Origin: Irpex lacteus
Lineage: Eukaryota; Basidiomycota; Agaricomycetes; Polyporales; Irpicaceae
DNA: 64,000 nucleotides
NCBI GenBank assembly: GCA_001986395.2
Contig: MQVO02000006.1
Coordinates: 1,550,001-1,614,000 of the forward strand
Direction: 5' to 3'
In this document: in pieces, positions 48,801 through 60,950 of the stretch
Layout of the letters: each line of letters begins with the position of its first letter
Position numbering within the stretch: position 1 is the first letter of the stretch
Made by a program: the position numbers and the translations under genes
Notes under the pieces: model-generated
Database searches by the model: none
Seen by the model: only the letters and a program-made list of their open reading frames with translations
What the model was told of the DNA's origin: nothing

Positions 48801-49306
48801 TGCTTTGCTCATCCGCTGTGTTCAATGCATATCAGGTTAAGGCTATCGACCGTGAAACTGATACTACCCTCCTGGTTTTGGCCGCTCCTGCTCACAGCAA
48901 GAAGTTGCACGCTCTTACGTCCCGGAATATCCGTCGAGATCCCAATCTCCTGCACTCCACCACTCTCACTAAGATCCGTAGCAGCTTCTCCGCTCTCGCT
49001 GAACAGCGCCGTGTCTCTCGCACTCCCAAGATCTCCCTCATTGAACAACTCTCTGGCCAGTCGGGCTCTTCGGCAGACGGGTCTCAGAATGGTGACGACA
49101 ACAACCTCAGACGTGCATTAGAGGCAGCCTTAGGAAGTTTGGGAGCGTTGAGCACCTTGTATGATCAGCGTGAGGCCCGTTGGAGGGAAGAGATGCGTAG
49201 GCTCAGTGATGATCGTGAGCGCGTCGCGTTCTTACTGAGTCAAGTACTGGGCCCCTCCGTCGCGCCGCCCGCGAAGCAACACGAAGAAGCACAATTGCTT
49301 GGTTGA
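45836..49306 (+). CDS. Large disordered protein of unknown function
   Basis: Protein of roughly 1,000 aa. Exon 1 is 45836-45896 (MSSTQTAVRTRKSQ), joining in phase to an exon starting 46230 (PMQNNIAPREASP). The main exon runs from about 46658 (in phase as WTRKWHVTDELLADID) to 48773, and the last exon is 48836-49306. The donor between 46230 and 46658 was not found, so that junction is open. Most of the chain is predicted disordered, rich in Ser, Pro, Gln and charged residues. Ordered-looking parts are DELLADIDRADQQHLQ, FAHIRRTALSAAQNA and the C-terminal DTTLLVLAAPAHSKKLHALTSR, ending in a helix-prone LRRALEAALGSLGALSTLYDQREARW stretch given here only by its ends 49103-49200. No catalytic domain recognised. 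Confidence 0.65.
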
Positions 49307-49920
49307 CTCGTTTTTTCTGTCTTCTACGCCGTTATTTGTTACACACCACACACGTTCGCTTTTCGGATTCGCCTTTGTAGGATGGATGTACTTGTGTCTG
49401 GAAAGGTTGCTCACGTACGTACCACTAACCTGTACTCGGATGGTTCTCTTGGAAATGTGTGTACAACATCCTGTGCTTTCGTGTACCTGTACGCCCACAT
49501 GTACAATGCTCGTCCATGTTATTGTAGCTCGGCTACAGCGTGTTATAGAATATCAGTTCTTCTATACAATTTGTTGTTATCATTTGATTGTCTGAACCGC
49601 TCAGAGATGTCTTCTATCTTCTTCACGAATAGCTTTCAGGGAGGTCTGAAATTGCAATGCACAGCATGCGTTACGAGCGCTATGAGCCACTGCCACCACT
49701 TCTAACTTTGACTCTCACCATCGCGGAACTTTGCTGTTCCAATCACCGTGGAGAGCTTCGCCCATTGAACAGATGACTTTTTGTATTGACAGCGAGCGTG
49801 TACAAGATGATTGGAACATGCATCACCATCGGCTTAAAGACTTGACTAGGGTAACCGAGGCATTTCAGGTGTCCTACTAACATTCCCCTCACCCCATCGG
49901 AACCCTATAGTCCTACTACT
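49307..49920. other. Intergenic, 614 bp
   Basis: 3' flank of the disordered-protein gene and 5' flank of the hydrolase gene. No feature recognised. Confidence 0.5.
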
Positions 49921-51510
49921 ATGCGAAACCTACGAGTTGCCAGTGTAGTTTTTGCTGCGCTCTGTGGGCTGGTGCAAGCCGATCTCGACTTTGGGGATCC
50001 GAAGAGCGTGCCGCTAAGCTCTGTGAAGTGCACGGCTCTAAACCGCGCAGCGGGGCTTATGAAAGAGATAGAACTCAGTAAGTATCTACCTTTGCATGCT
50101 GTATTGCACCTGAGAACTGATGAAGCCTTGTAGAGTATGTCGATGTCAATCCACAGGCTGATCGAACACTTTTGTTGGTCCACGGATGGCCAGCTTTGTG
50201 GCACATTTGGCGGCCGCAGATCGAGGCATTCAAGGTTGGCTACAAATGTCACGTCTGCACGAATTGAGAGGATCTCACTCGTTGATCAATAGAATGACTA
50301 TCGCATCATTGCCGTTAATCAGCGTGGTTTCGGGGGATCGGAGCACCCAGGTGATCTCCAAACCTCGTCTACAATGAGCGACTTCGTAGGAGATCTTACA
50401 TGCATTTTGGAGCATGCTAGAATTCCGAAAGCTCTTTGCATCGGGTATGTTTCTTCCCTGCTTTCTTGACTATACCCTGGACTGAATTTCGAACAATAGA
50501 CATGACTGGGGCAGTCAAGTCTGCAACGAAGCTGCTCGCATGCGACCTGATGTATTTGAAGGAGTTGTCGGTACTGCAATCCCGGTAAATCGATTTCAGA
50601 CAGTACTAGTCTTTACATAATCATGCCATGGCTGACTGTTTCCTCATCGAAGTATATCCCCTACTCCGGACCGCATGTCTCAGTCTCAAATCTGGTCCCG
50701 ATGCTCCCAAAGCTCGCATACAACGTATTCTTCAGTCAGCACACGAACAGGGCGGTCCGAGAACTAAATTCCGACGTTCGACGCACCCTACGTGCCACAC
50801 TGCGTACTGTGGGTAGCCCGCCTCCTGATGATTTCTTGAAGCACACCGACTCTTTCCTACGTGGTTGGGATTCTGTGGAAACTGTGATTATTTTATATTT
50901 GTGCTCCTTACCACTGAGGTGTTAAGCTTTCTATAATATAGATACCGCCCATCCCATTCCTTACAGCGGAAGAGGAGGAGTACTGGGTAGATCAGTTCTC
51001 GACTTACGGTTTCAACTACAGTATGTATCTGTTCAAAGCACTGCTTCAACATACTCACAGCATTCGATAGCTCTAGATTTTTACGTAGTAAGTTGGCCAT
51101 TTGCGTCAGAATATTTGTATTTTGCTCAATATTCTTATTCTAGTCCGGCCATGCTAACTGGGCATTCGCACAAGCACAAGGAAACCACACAATCCCACAG
51201 CCGGCGTTGTCAATCTTGCCTATCGATGATCCTGTCGCCAACTGGGTAGAGGCTGCACAGCTCATGAAGAGCGGAGATCATTTTCTGCACTTGACTACGA
51301 AGGTGAGTGAGGAGGGCATATCCATGACCTTTCGAAGATAGCGGTGACAAAACGGCCTCAAATTCACAGACTGTCGAAGCAGCACATTGGCTAAACAATG
51401 AGAAGACGGACGAGGTCAATGCGATACTGAAGGGTTGGCTCGATGAGCACTATCCAGCCACAGCAGACAGCGGCAAGGAGGACATCAAACACCCAAAGGA
51501 TGAATTGTAG
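49921..51510 (+). CDS. Secreted alpha/beta-hydrolase, epoxide-hydrolase type
   Basis: 373-aa enzyme predicted to open epoxides by adding water through a covalent ester intermediate. Nine exons close in phase: 49921-50077, 50134-50234, 50293-50444, 50500-50584, 50653-50883, 50942-51020, 51071-51087, 51144-51302 and 51370-51510. The fifth exon's donor (GTGATT) is weak. A signal peptide (MRNLRVASVVFAALCGLVQA) points to secretion. The oxyanion segment is HGWPALWHIWRPQ. The nucleophile Asp lies in GHDWGSQV, the form that separates epoxide hydrolases from Ser hydrolases. The catalytic His is likely in AAHWLNNEKTDEVN. A dehalogenase cannot be excluded, but AAHW with E downstream favours epoxide hydrolase. 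Natural substrate unknown. Confidence 0.88.
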
Positions 51511-51662
51511 CACAATGGGTGAAGAGTAAGCGGGAAGTCTAATGTACAGTTAGATTGTAGATCCTTAGTAAGATGTAGAGGGCTTAACATGCCAGCCAAC
51601 CTGTATACAACCGATAAATATCCTATGCCCACAGCGAAAACATGTATGCTCCAAGTTATGTT

Positions 51663-53832
51663 TCAGAGTAACTCCCAGATCATTGCTTCCACCTCCATCT
51701 CGGACACTCCACCATCTGAAGCCGTAGGCTTTTCCTCGCCTCCACTTTCTATTTCGGATAAGTCGGATGAATCGGAGCCAAGACCAGCTTCCTTCAAACG
51801 TTGTCTGATCACTGTGGGGGCAGCGGACACGCGACGCGCATCATTGCTGATGGGTTGTGCGAGATCCAAATCTACCGCACGGCGTGGCCTCTCCCGACGA
51901 CGGGGCTTAGGTTGTCGATCTTGACCTAGAAAACGATCTTCATCCAGTTCAATGTCTTCTCTTGGTATATTTTTCTTTTTCGGTACAAAATCTCTGCCCT
52001 GCTCGATAAGGTATTTCTTCCATTGGGGGTCGTAGTCAATGCACTTCAAGCCGGAGACGCATAACCTCTGCTCACCAGCGTTAGGAACTCTTTGCCAAGA
52101 GAGGGGAGAAAGTCCTTGCTAACCTCTTTTCCGGACAAAAAAGCATTCATGACTTGTTGCTCGGTTACTCGATGTCTGTCCGCGTATGACTTCGATGCTA
52201 CTCTATCAGCAAAGATGGCGGCAACTTGATGAGCAGGTGGCTCGATTCCGCCGTTCTCGTCGCGCAAGGCGATGCGAATGAGGAACTGCCTTCCCCATTG
52301 CTTGGAGAACATATGGTTCACCCAGCCGGATCGTGTCTACGAGTGTAGAGGAAAGGGATTTAGTAATGAGCACGAAAATTATGGTACCGAGTACTTACTG
52401 CAGGCTCTAATTGTTGGAACTCATCGACGCTGAGAGGTTGTACAGGGATGAACTGGTATAGCCCCAGGTAAAGCCATTGGGACTGTCCTAATTGGACAAA
52501 CAGTCTCTTGGTCATGTGGCCCGTCCACAGGGGATTCATGACGAAGAAGAGCCCCGTATGACCAGGACGCGTGGGCGCGTAGGGGTTAAGTTTACGATTG
52601 ATGAAACCAAGGTTGTCGAACCCATTCTTCAGCTTGTGTGACGATGGGTTCGGGAACATGGTTTGTTGTCCACCGCCGTATAAGTGACCCATCAAAGCGC
52701 GAGTAACTGTGGCTCTGAGGTCTGCGGGCCCGATGTCTTGTATATCGTATGCAGCTCGCCCAACTGCATCCAATCTAGTGTTAATTGCCGCGACAGACAG
52801 ACCGACACCTCGCAAAGGCCGTGCACGGTCGCTCTCTACATCCATCTAATTCAATTAGCAAAGTCAGCGTACTCCCTTAGTGTGATTTGGGAGAGAAGGC
52901 GGCTACATCATCCTCAACATAATCCTCGTCACGGTCGGCCGGGTTTGCATGCCGAGGTGCTTCATTTACTACAGGTGTAGGGGAGAGATGGACCTCCCTT
53001 TCTCCTGTCTCACTGGTATCGCGATGAATGTCGTATGGCACCGAGGCCCTGTGATGCTCCGTCTTGACGGAGGGGCTTGGAGATACGTGCGTCTGAGCGC
53101 GCTGTCTCCTTTCTTCCCTCTGGCGCAATATCTGTTGTAATGTATACAATAGAACCACAGGACGTGATTTATGATTGAGAATTGCTACCTCGCGAAGTAC
53201 TCTCCTTGAGTTTTCTTCAGGATCAAACTCCTCGGAGTCCGACGCAGTTGTTAAGCTATTGCAAGGAAATAGTCAATACCGTTGATAATGAGTAACCATA
53301 CAGCACCCACATTGTGGCTCCATACTGAGTCATGTTCCATTTTAAACTTTAGCTAAATGACAATAACACTTGATAGATCTTGTATACTGACCTGTCGGAT
53401 ACCGCCTTTCCTGACGTATCGCTAAGAGGAGAGCTCCAGATAAATCAGTAAATCACTACATAGGAGCACCTGCCTTACGTTAAGTGCTTCGGTGTCCATG
53501 AAGGGCTGAAAATCGTTCTTGATCTCTGGTTTACGCTCTGGAGATGTCTCCTGGAGATCCTTAACGAGTCGGGCAGGCAACGAATGATCACTGAAACCAT
53601 TGAAATGACAGAATTATTCTCAGTTTACTCACTGCAGCCAACTAAAGATCCCAAATTTGAGAACAAACACAGGACAATATGGTATTGCTTACCACGCCCT
53701 TGCTCGCGTTCTCTGTGAGATGTGAGACCCGTTGTGATTTGACAGCGGTCGTTGCAGACCCTGGAGGGCTATAGGGCTACTATCCCGCATTTTGCTCCTA
53801 ACGGGTGTATTTGGTATTCTATAATTCTCCAT
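51663..53832 (-). CDS. DUF6697-like protein, copy 1
   Basis: Minus-strand multi-exon gene starting MENYRIPNTPVRS at 53832. Well-supported exons are 53832-53693, 52845(or earlier)-52399, 52336-52124 and 52067-51663; two or three small exons between 53620 and 52870 are only partly resolved. The conserved core reads LYGGGQQTMFPNP, NPYAPTRPGHTGLFF, RLFVQLGQSQWLYLGLYQF, then KQWGRQFLIRIALR and LKCIDYDPQW. I recall this pattern (YGG, NP-AP--PG-PG, W-Y-G-Y, WG---R--LR, MKC-GYD) as DUF6697, a family expanded in Agaricomycetes, without known function. The C-terminus is basic then acidic (PKPRRRERPRRA, SSDLSEIESGGEE), suggesting a nuclear protein. It is adjacent to and on the same strand as a paralogue. 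Confidence 0.68.
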
Positions 53833-54274
53833 ATTCTAGAGATCAGAGGCTATCACAGTGAGAGCGATGTGGATGGGGTCGTGGAATAAAACAGGTGGCA
53901 TGCGCCTGGAGGCTAATTACATTTCAGATGTTAGGGGTGTACGCAGTAAGGCGCCCGGCGCTGTGCGGCTTGCCAATATCGAGCACGCACGTAAGTTGCT
54001 GGCCTGAGTATTGAGAGTCGTATTAGTACTGATAGAATGTCAACCATGTCACCCCAAAATAAGTTTTGACTGTTACCCCTTATTGTTTTATTACTCGATA
54101 TTGTACTTGTTCTTAGTAGAATCCGACTCTGTTTGTAATATCTCTACAATTTACTATCAGTATGGGACAGTGACTTGCAATGGCATTCAAGTTGATCTAT
54201 CTACACATACTATCCGGTATGTAGATACGGTATGCCAATGTGTGCGGTATAGCACACGCCAAACATAACACACA
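53833..54274. other. Intergenic, 442 bp
   Basis: AT-rich spacer between the two DUF6697-like paralogues. No feature recognised. Confidence 0.5.
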
Positions 54275-56616
54275 CTAAGTCAGGAGAGTAGGACGGCTAC
54301 GCGTGCCTTTCGACTTGTAACCAGCTGGCACCTGTTCGTCAACCCCTACATCATCCTCTTGGTCGGATTCTACATCGACGTCGTGTACGGGAGTCTCGGA
54401 GGATGCAGATTCGGATTCGACAGTGTTCTCGCGGGGTTGTCTACGGCCTGGACCGGCCTTGCGAGCTCCACGTTGGCGATTCTGTGAGCGAGTAGGACGC
54501 TGTTCGCTATTGTTTTGCTTCGCCTGCCTCGCCGCCTCGCGTTCGCGCTTGCGAACTTTTTCGTCTTGCAGAAATTGGGGATACGTTGATACAATGAAAT
54601 TCTGAAAGTCGGCGTCGTAGCCGATGCATTTCATGCAGTGAATGCCCATCTTCTGCGTGAAGCGTAGATGTTTAGCAACGAACAGGACTGTCTTTGACGA
54701 GTGTTCAAAGTGAATGCTTACCTCTTCGCCAACGGAGTAAGCTCGTATGATATCTTCTACAGAGACCGTTTTCTTCCATGCAGTGTCTTGACGTAGTCTT
54801 ACCTCTCTCTCTTCCTCCTTTGTCGGATTTCTTCCGAGCGTCTTCCTCAGATAAACTCTCGCCGCCACACTTTTGCCCCATCCCTTGGAGAGTATGTCCA
54901 ATGCCCATCTAGTTTTCATCTGATCCGTTGATCAATAGATATGTAGCAAACTAGTGTTAGGTACGCACCTGAGGCTTTTGCATGACATACTCTTCTCTTG
55001 TAAGTGACTGAGAAGGAGTGAACCTATAATGTCCGACATGAAGCCACTGTCCGCTTTTAATCAGCGTGAATACAAGAAGGTGTTCGAATACAGAATCATC
55101 AGGAGTTTCCGACAAGGATAACCCGGGCGCACCCGGGTGAGTCGGTGCGTGTGGATTGAATTCGAGACTGAAGAAAGCAAAGTCGGTCCTTCCGTGGACT
55201 GAGCTTTTGTCCTGGGAAATGATAGGGCATGTCTCAACAAATCCGCCGCCGTAAAGGTATGTGAGGTGTAGTCGGTTGAAGAGATGATTCTTAGGAACAC
55301 CATCAGGTATGGGGTACCAATCCAGCCCTATACTATTGAGCCGTGCGTGAATGGAGATATCTTCTAGCTCCCGATCTTTCTTGATTTTAGCGTTGGGCTG
55401 CAGCAGTTCGAAATACGGTCCTGTTAGCACAGGGGTGATACATAGGTGCAGGTGCGAATAAACGTACATTGTGTAGTCGAGCAACGGTGGATTGAACCTC
55501 TTCGTGCGTGAATGGATATGGCGCGTCCACATCGAAGACAGGCACAGGTATTGCCGACCGAAGCATTACTATGTCGTCGTCTTCGACGGGCTCGGCTTTA
55601 AGTTGAATCTCATCATCGTCCAACTCCATTACAGGATCCCTGATAGCTGTGGTATTTCGCTCTGCATGTGATTTGTCAACGACGACGGGCAAACTCCACT
55701 AGGATGAGAATACTACCATCTGAGTTCGCCGAATCGCCACTGTCGTCGGATTGTGCACCACCGGCCATCCTTGCCTCTTGAGCCGCTTTTTTCGCATCTT
55801 TTGAGACTTTTATTGCCTTCTTAGCCGCTTTTCGAGCACGTAGCCATGCCCTGCCTTGCGCGAACAAACGAGGTTTGCGCGCCTCCCACGACGCCACCGA
55901 AATGTCGACGTGGACCTGCAAGCCATCTGTCGGAAGCGTGACCTGGGCTACCTCTGTCGGAGGTGGAGCCTGGGCTACCTCAGGTTTTTCCTCCTCTTTC
56001 GACTGAGCGTCGGCGAGTTCAGGTTCGACACCGTCCAGACCGACGACAATTCGAGTGTCTTTCGGGAAGTAGACACCTGGGAAGTCCGGTTTAGCCTCTT
56101 CCCCTGCATGCATGACAACGGCGGGCTCCGGAGTGTTCAAGTCGGGTCGACGGTCTCCATCAGAGACTGCGAGGGGCTGTAGAGGTTGTGCTTCAGGCTT
56201 TACCTCTACTTTCTCCTTCACATCTGGTGGGTCAGCGAGCACCGGATCAACATCGATGCCATAAAGATTTGGAATGCCTGCAGGAAACGAATATGTCTGA
56301 ACTTCGGGCTTGAGCTCCGCCTCCGCTTTAACGGTAGTGAATTTATGATCATCTACAGCCTTGTACTAGTACAAGGCTGTAGATGATCAGTACTTGTCGT
56401 CGAGGTCTTTCCGAACCTTTGTAGGGGGAATGAGTACCACCGAACATGAGTTCGCCGCGTAAGACTGACCGTGTTCACACCCGTAATCTCAACGGTTTGT
56501 GTCCTCTCACGCAGGTATTTGGATGCGGCATGTTGGCCTCCCAGATGCCAATCCTTTGGTAGAGGCTCCCGAACTTGTCTACCACTGGCAGAGCGAGTTG
56601 CTCTTTCTGCTGGCAT
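54275..56616 (-). CDS. DUF6697-like protein, copy 2
   Basis: Paralogue of the preceding gene. It starts MPAERATRSASGRQVREPLP at 56616, and exon 1 ends after ITGVNT at a GTCAGT donor. Intron 1 has a 44-bp perfect palindrome at its 3' side. A long second part (KAEAELKPEVQTYSF to AGGAQSDDSGDSANSDG) is Pro/Glu-rich and then basic (RKAAKKAIKVSKDAKKAAQ). The conserved core has LYGGGFVETCPI, NPHAPTHPGAPGLSL, HLLVFTLIKSGQWLHVGHYRF, then KGWGKSVAARVYLRKTLGR and MKCIGYDADFQNF. A basic, Ser-rich tail follows and ends TRSRPTLLT. Exon joins in the middle are approximate. Function unknown; basic and acidic tracts suggest nucleic-acid or chromatin contact, which is inference. Confidence 0.68.
56346..56389. 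repeat. Perfect 44-bp palindrome
   Basis: The first 22 bases, beginning TGATCATCTACAGCC, are followed at once by their exact reverse complement with no spacer, meeting at ACTAGT. Identity is 22 of 22. It lies at or over the 3' splice site of intron 1 of DUF6697-like copy 2; the arm nearest exon 2 continues in frame as AVDDHKFTTVKAEAEL. Confidence 0.95.
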
Positions 56617-56897
56617 GATGTTCTACGATGTCAGTGTTGCCTGCTTGTGAAGAGCATGAGAAAGGATATTCCTTGGATTGAGATGAATACATGGTATGCG
56701 TAGGTGCGTTACGCGACTTTACATAACCAAGTAGTCAGGCCTAGTCAGGGTGGAGAGCTTGATCTAAGGCGCCTAACAAGCACTCGTTGATTAGATCAAA
56801 ACTAGTACTCGAATAAAATCAAAGGAATACGTCTCTTGTTCCTCAACCTCAACCTCGACCTCTGAGTCTCGTACTCCACAAGTCTGTTAGTCGCTAT

Positions 56898-58149
56898 ATG
56901 TTACCACGATTGAGCTATTTAGTAATCAAATCGTCCCAGACTGTGACCAGGCCTGCTCTTGCACGATCCTTCTCTAGATCTTCAGGCTTCGCAATGGCAG
57001 CAGAAGGTAAAGGTGTGTCGCTCCCATATACCGCCAGCGATGTTCTCTCTCTGATTCTACTTTGTATACGCAGTACTCGTTGGTGTCATTGGTGGCAGCG
57101 GCCTCTACCACCTTGATAACTTGACACTCATGTAAGTCACTACACAGTGTTTCCATCGCATCCCTGACTAATTCTGCTCTTACAGCAAGCAAGTTAATCC
57201 TGAGACAGTGAGCAGTTAACGAAGATGTAACTGGCTTTCTCTTATTCTACTTTTTCAGCCATGGGGATTTCCAAGTTCTCCAATCTCCATCTGTGCCCTC
57301 CCCTCCGGTACTCAAGTGGCCTTCCTCGCTCGTCACGGCCCTGGTCACTCCATTAGCCCCTCCGCTGTCCCCGCCCGCGCAAACATCGCCGCCTTCAAGT
57401 CTCTAGGTGTCAAGGCTGTGCTAGCTTTCTCCGCAGTTGGTTCTCTGCGCGAGGAGATCGCACCCGGTGACTTCGTCCTTCCCACGCAGATCATTGATCG
57501 CACCAAAGGCATCCGTCCATCCAGCTTCTTCGAAGGTCTGAGTGTCGTCGCACACGCCTCATTTGGAGACCCATTCAGCAACAAGTTCGTCAATTGGCTG
57601 GAAGCACGCGTGAGGAAGGTAGTGGATGCGCACGGCCAGGGCAAGAAGTTGCATACGGATAAGACTATCATCTGCATGGAGGGTCCTCAGTTCTCAACCA
57701 GGGCGGAGAGCAAGATGTATCGCGCGTGGGGAGCGGATATCATCAACATGAGCGTTCTTCCTGAGGCGAAGCTCGCAAGGGAGGCCGAATTGGGGTAAGG
57801 GCTCTTCTCGCTGATTCTCTCCTGACAGATCGATGTGTATTGACATAAGAACGTGTCCACCTCCCGCAGATACGCACTCATCGCAACTTCTACTGATTAC
57901 GACTCATGGCGTGAGCATGAGGACGCGGTTACCTCCGCAGATGTTTTCAAGGTCCTCCAGGATAACGCCAGTCTCTCCCGCACGGTTGCTGCGACTGTCC
58001 TCGACGAGTTGCATGAAGCCGCTGAGCAGGGGGACATCCTTACGGAGACCGCCGGCTCGATGCAGTTCGCAATCATGCCGCGCTCCGAGCATGCGAAGGC
58101 GGAAGACACTGCCAAGCTGGCGTACATCTTGCCCAAGTACTTCAACTAA
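56898..58149 (+). CDS. S-methyl-5'-thioadenosine phosphorylase
   Basis: 334-aa enzyme that splits methylthioadenosine with phosphate into adenine and methylthioribose-1-phosphate, in methionine salvage. Exons 56898-57006, 57074-57131, 57186-57207, 57259-57794 and 57870-58149 close in phase. The phosphate loop reads GVIGGSGLY, then [65 protein letters not shown] and STDYDSW, all strongly conserved. An ATG 32 codons in would give the usual length beginning MAAEVLVG; the upstream segment ([18 protein letters not shown]) is basic and Ser/Thr-rich, so it may be a mitochondrial leader or untranslated. A very short third exon of 22 nt is supported by both frame and conservation. Confidence 0.95.
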
Positions 58150-58449
58150 TAAACTAAGGCGCGAGGTTACAAAAGGTCGGAGATTTTGAAGGTATGAGGG
58201 GAAGGGATATGTGTGTCCGCGGGACCGATACGAGAACGAATGTATGTATTCAAATAGAAATGTATAAATGCGCCAATCAAGTACTTCAAGTGCGAGACTT
58301 GGATATCGAGCACGCAATCACAAGTTATAATTGTCACAATAGATTATTTAGGGTGTACGTATACGATACGATGTATCAAGGCAGGTCTCGATCGAGATTG
58401 TGTATAGGCGTATTCATCACATAGACTCAACTCTACAGACTGCACTGCG
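58150..58449. other. Intergenic between convergent genes, 300 bp
   Basis: Shared 3' flank of the MTAP gene and the following minus-strand gene. No feature recognised. Confidence 0.5.
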
Positions 58450-60950
58450 CTAATCAACATCATCCAGCGAAGGGCCGGCAGGAGGCGAAGTCTGACCCAG
58501 CCTACCAAGGATTGCGGAAAGAGGGTATGGAAGTCCTATAGCCTGAGTGCCTGGTGCGGAAATGGAAGGTGCCAGAGGGTTGGTGAGGAAAGATTGCACC
58601 AAGCCACTCGATTGCGCCTCTCCGCTAGCGGATCCTTGAGGGATGTCGGGCGCGGACTTGCTTGCACCCTCGGTAGGGTTAGACGACGAAGCCGACGCGG
58701 ACGTGGAAGCCTGTCCTTTCGATGGGGAGTCTGATTGGAAAGCAGAGAACATCGTCGCAACAGGTACGGGGCCGGAGATGGGAGTGGCAGTAGCAGTTGA
58801 AGAGGCGGGATCTGAGGTCTGGCTAATCTCTGCAGGCGAAGGAGTCGCAGTGTTGCTCCCACCTGCACTGGCAGCGGTACCCGTGGAAGGTTCCGAGCCG
58901 CTAGCAGCTTGCGCCTGTTTCTGAGCATCCAGTTCCTTCTTCTTTTGTATCTCAGCGCTGATTGCTTTCCATTTTCGCTTCTGAATTTTGGAGAAAGCGA
59001 GAAGTGCGTCCAGACCCTCGCATACGAATAGCTTGCTCGGGCGATCTTGCAACCTATGCAGCATCTCCTTAGCAAACACTATACATTGGTCGCGCGCGTG
59101 AGGAGGTAACATACCTTCCAATGATCTCTTCAGTAGCATCGGTAGCTCGCAAGAACGGCATAAGGTCGACCAGAAATTTGTACACCGAGAGCAATATGGT
59201 TGGTCCGCCTTTCAACATATGAGCCACATTAACCCAGCTTTCGAATCGTTTCTTCAACGCAGGTCGATATTCGTGACGAAGGTCTTCGAGATCAGGGTCG
59301 AGTGGGTCCATATCGAGGTACGTGTACGCGTCGTCATCCGCGTTCATACCAGGCAGCGGAGGCACACCCATCATCATCGCTGCGAACATCATCGGGTTCG
59401 CAGCGGCGTCTGCGCCAGGAGTCATGATAGAGTCGACCCACGACTCGACGCGATTCCTTCGCGCGGTGGTGTTATGTCGCATCTTGAATATTTGCGATAA
59501 CTCGAATTTGTTCGAGGGCTCGTCTAGGCGGGAGAAGGAGAGTGAGAGCGCTTTTAGGACGGCGCGTGCCGTATCGGTAAGTTCTCTGCGAATGTAGGAC
59601 GTGGCGATGTCTGTGTGGTTGGTCCTGTCGAGGGTCAGGACAGCGGCTTGTAACGCAGGTGCGTCGCGAGAGCGGAGGAGATGTCCGTGGGAGCGGAGGA
59701 GGGCGAGGATGGGCGGAACCTTCATTTCGAGGGAGTAGATCTCCAAAGCGACCGCGAGGGTATCTGCTGACACCCTCGCAACATTCTCTGCCATGGTCAT
59801 AAGCTCGTTCGATACCTGCTCATAATCTAGGGAGATATCTAGTATGGCTCTGTACAGGCGACCGGACGGCGTAACCTCGAAGTGTTTCTTCATTGCTTCC
59901 ACGATGCGGACGTGAAGCCGCGAAAGCTGCCAGCCGAAGCTTGTAGTCCAGTGTCGACATCGTCCAAAGGATTCATCCTCCCATGTCCAGGCCATTGAAT
60001 CGTCGTCGTCGTCCTCCTCATCGACATCATCCCAGTCTTCCTCGTCGTCGTCGTCACCCTCGTCCAGATCGAGGTTATTTGGACCTAGTGCGCTCTAGTG
60101 AACTCGGAGAGGGACAAATAAAGTTTTGAAAAATACACTTACGCTTCTTACCACCGCGTAATATTCGAACCAGCTGGGCCCATCCGTTGATCTGCTGGAT
60201 TTCGTCTAACATCTCTGAGACTTGCTTCTCATGACGCTCCTTTCCGCTGGCCAGCATACTGAGGAACATTTCTCGCCATATGAACTCGCTCACAGTCTCT
60301 AGGTTGTTCACTCCTTCTATTGAGAAAGATCTAATAACAGCCCCTGTCTTTGACTTGATGGTGACGGGCGCAAATAAGTTCGCCAAGGAGCATTGGCAGC
60401 TGTAAGAGACCATGAATGCCCCGCCTTTGTAGCTAGATATAAATGCTTACCATGACCGTACATTGGACAACCGATTTATGGCGTCATTCACGAACAACAA
60501 GCATTCATGGACGAGCTGGTATTGAACGTTATGTTCGTATGCTACGCTCCATAGATCACTAAACCAGTCAGTTAAACTGCTGATGATCTCGTTCAAGATC
60601 TCGGGCTTGCAGCTTATGTCCATGACAAGAGAACGTTTGGAGTCCCTCGCGAGTTCATCGAGGAGGAAGTTGATTTCTGCTTTCTTCGCCTTTAGATCGA
60701 GCGCCGGAAGATTCTGGTGGCGTCTGCGGAGGCGTGAAGCTGCAGCGTTTGCCCGTTTTGCTCTCTTTCGAGATGTGCGACTGAGCAATGGAATCAGGTG
60801 GCTCTCTACCAAGGTCTGTTGAGCATCTTGGGGCAGTGAATGGTACAGCTCAGCGAATCTGGTAACATGCAGTCAGGATCTATTGGCAACAATAAACTCA
60901 ATTACATAACAAATACAAGCTCACTTGGTTCGTTCAGCTTTCGATGTCAT
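58450..60950 (-). CDS. Conserved basidiomycete protein of unknown function
   Basis: 754-aa protein. Exons 60950-60925, 60858-60451, 60399-60143, 60084-59115 and 59053-58450 close in phase. The start MTSKAERT lies on a 26-nt first exon. The N-terminal half is helical (FAELYHSLPQDAQQ, DLKAKKAEINFLLDELA), with a basic patch RKRAKRANAAASRLRRRHQ. An acidic run (DEGDDDDEEDWDDVDEEDDDDD) separates it from a second conserved helical region with CRHWTTSFGWQLSRL, YIRRELTDTARAVLKALSL and MLKGGPTILLSVYKFLVDLM. The C-terminal 200 residues are Ser/Thr/Ala/Pro-rich and probably disordered. No catalytic domain, signal peptide or membrane segment recognised. Length and composition suggest a scaffold, perhaps nuclear. 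Confidence 0.78.
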
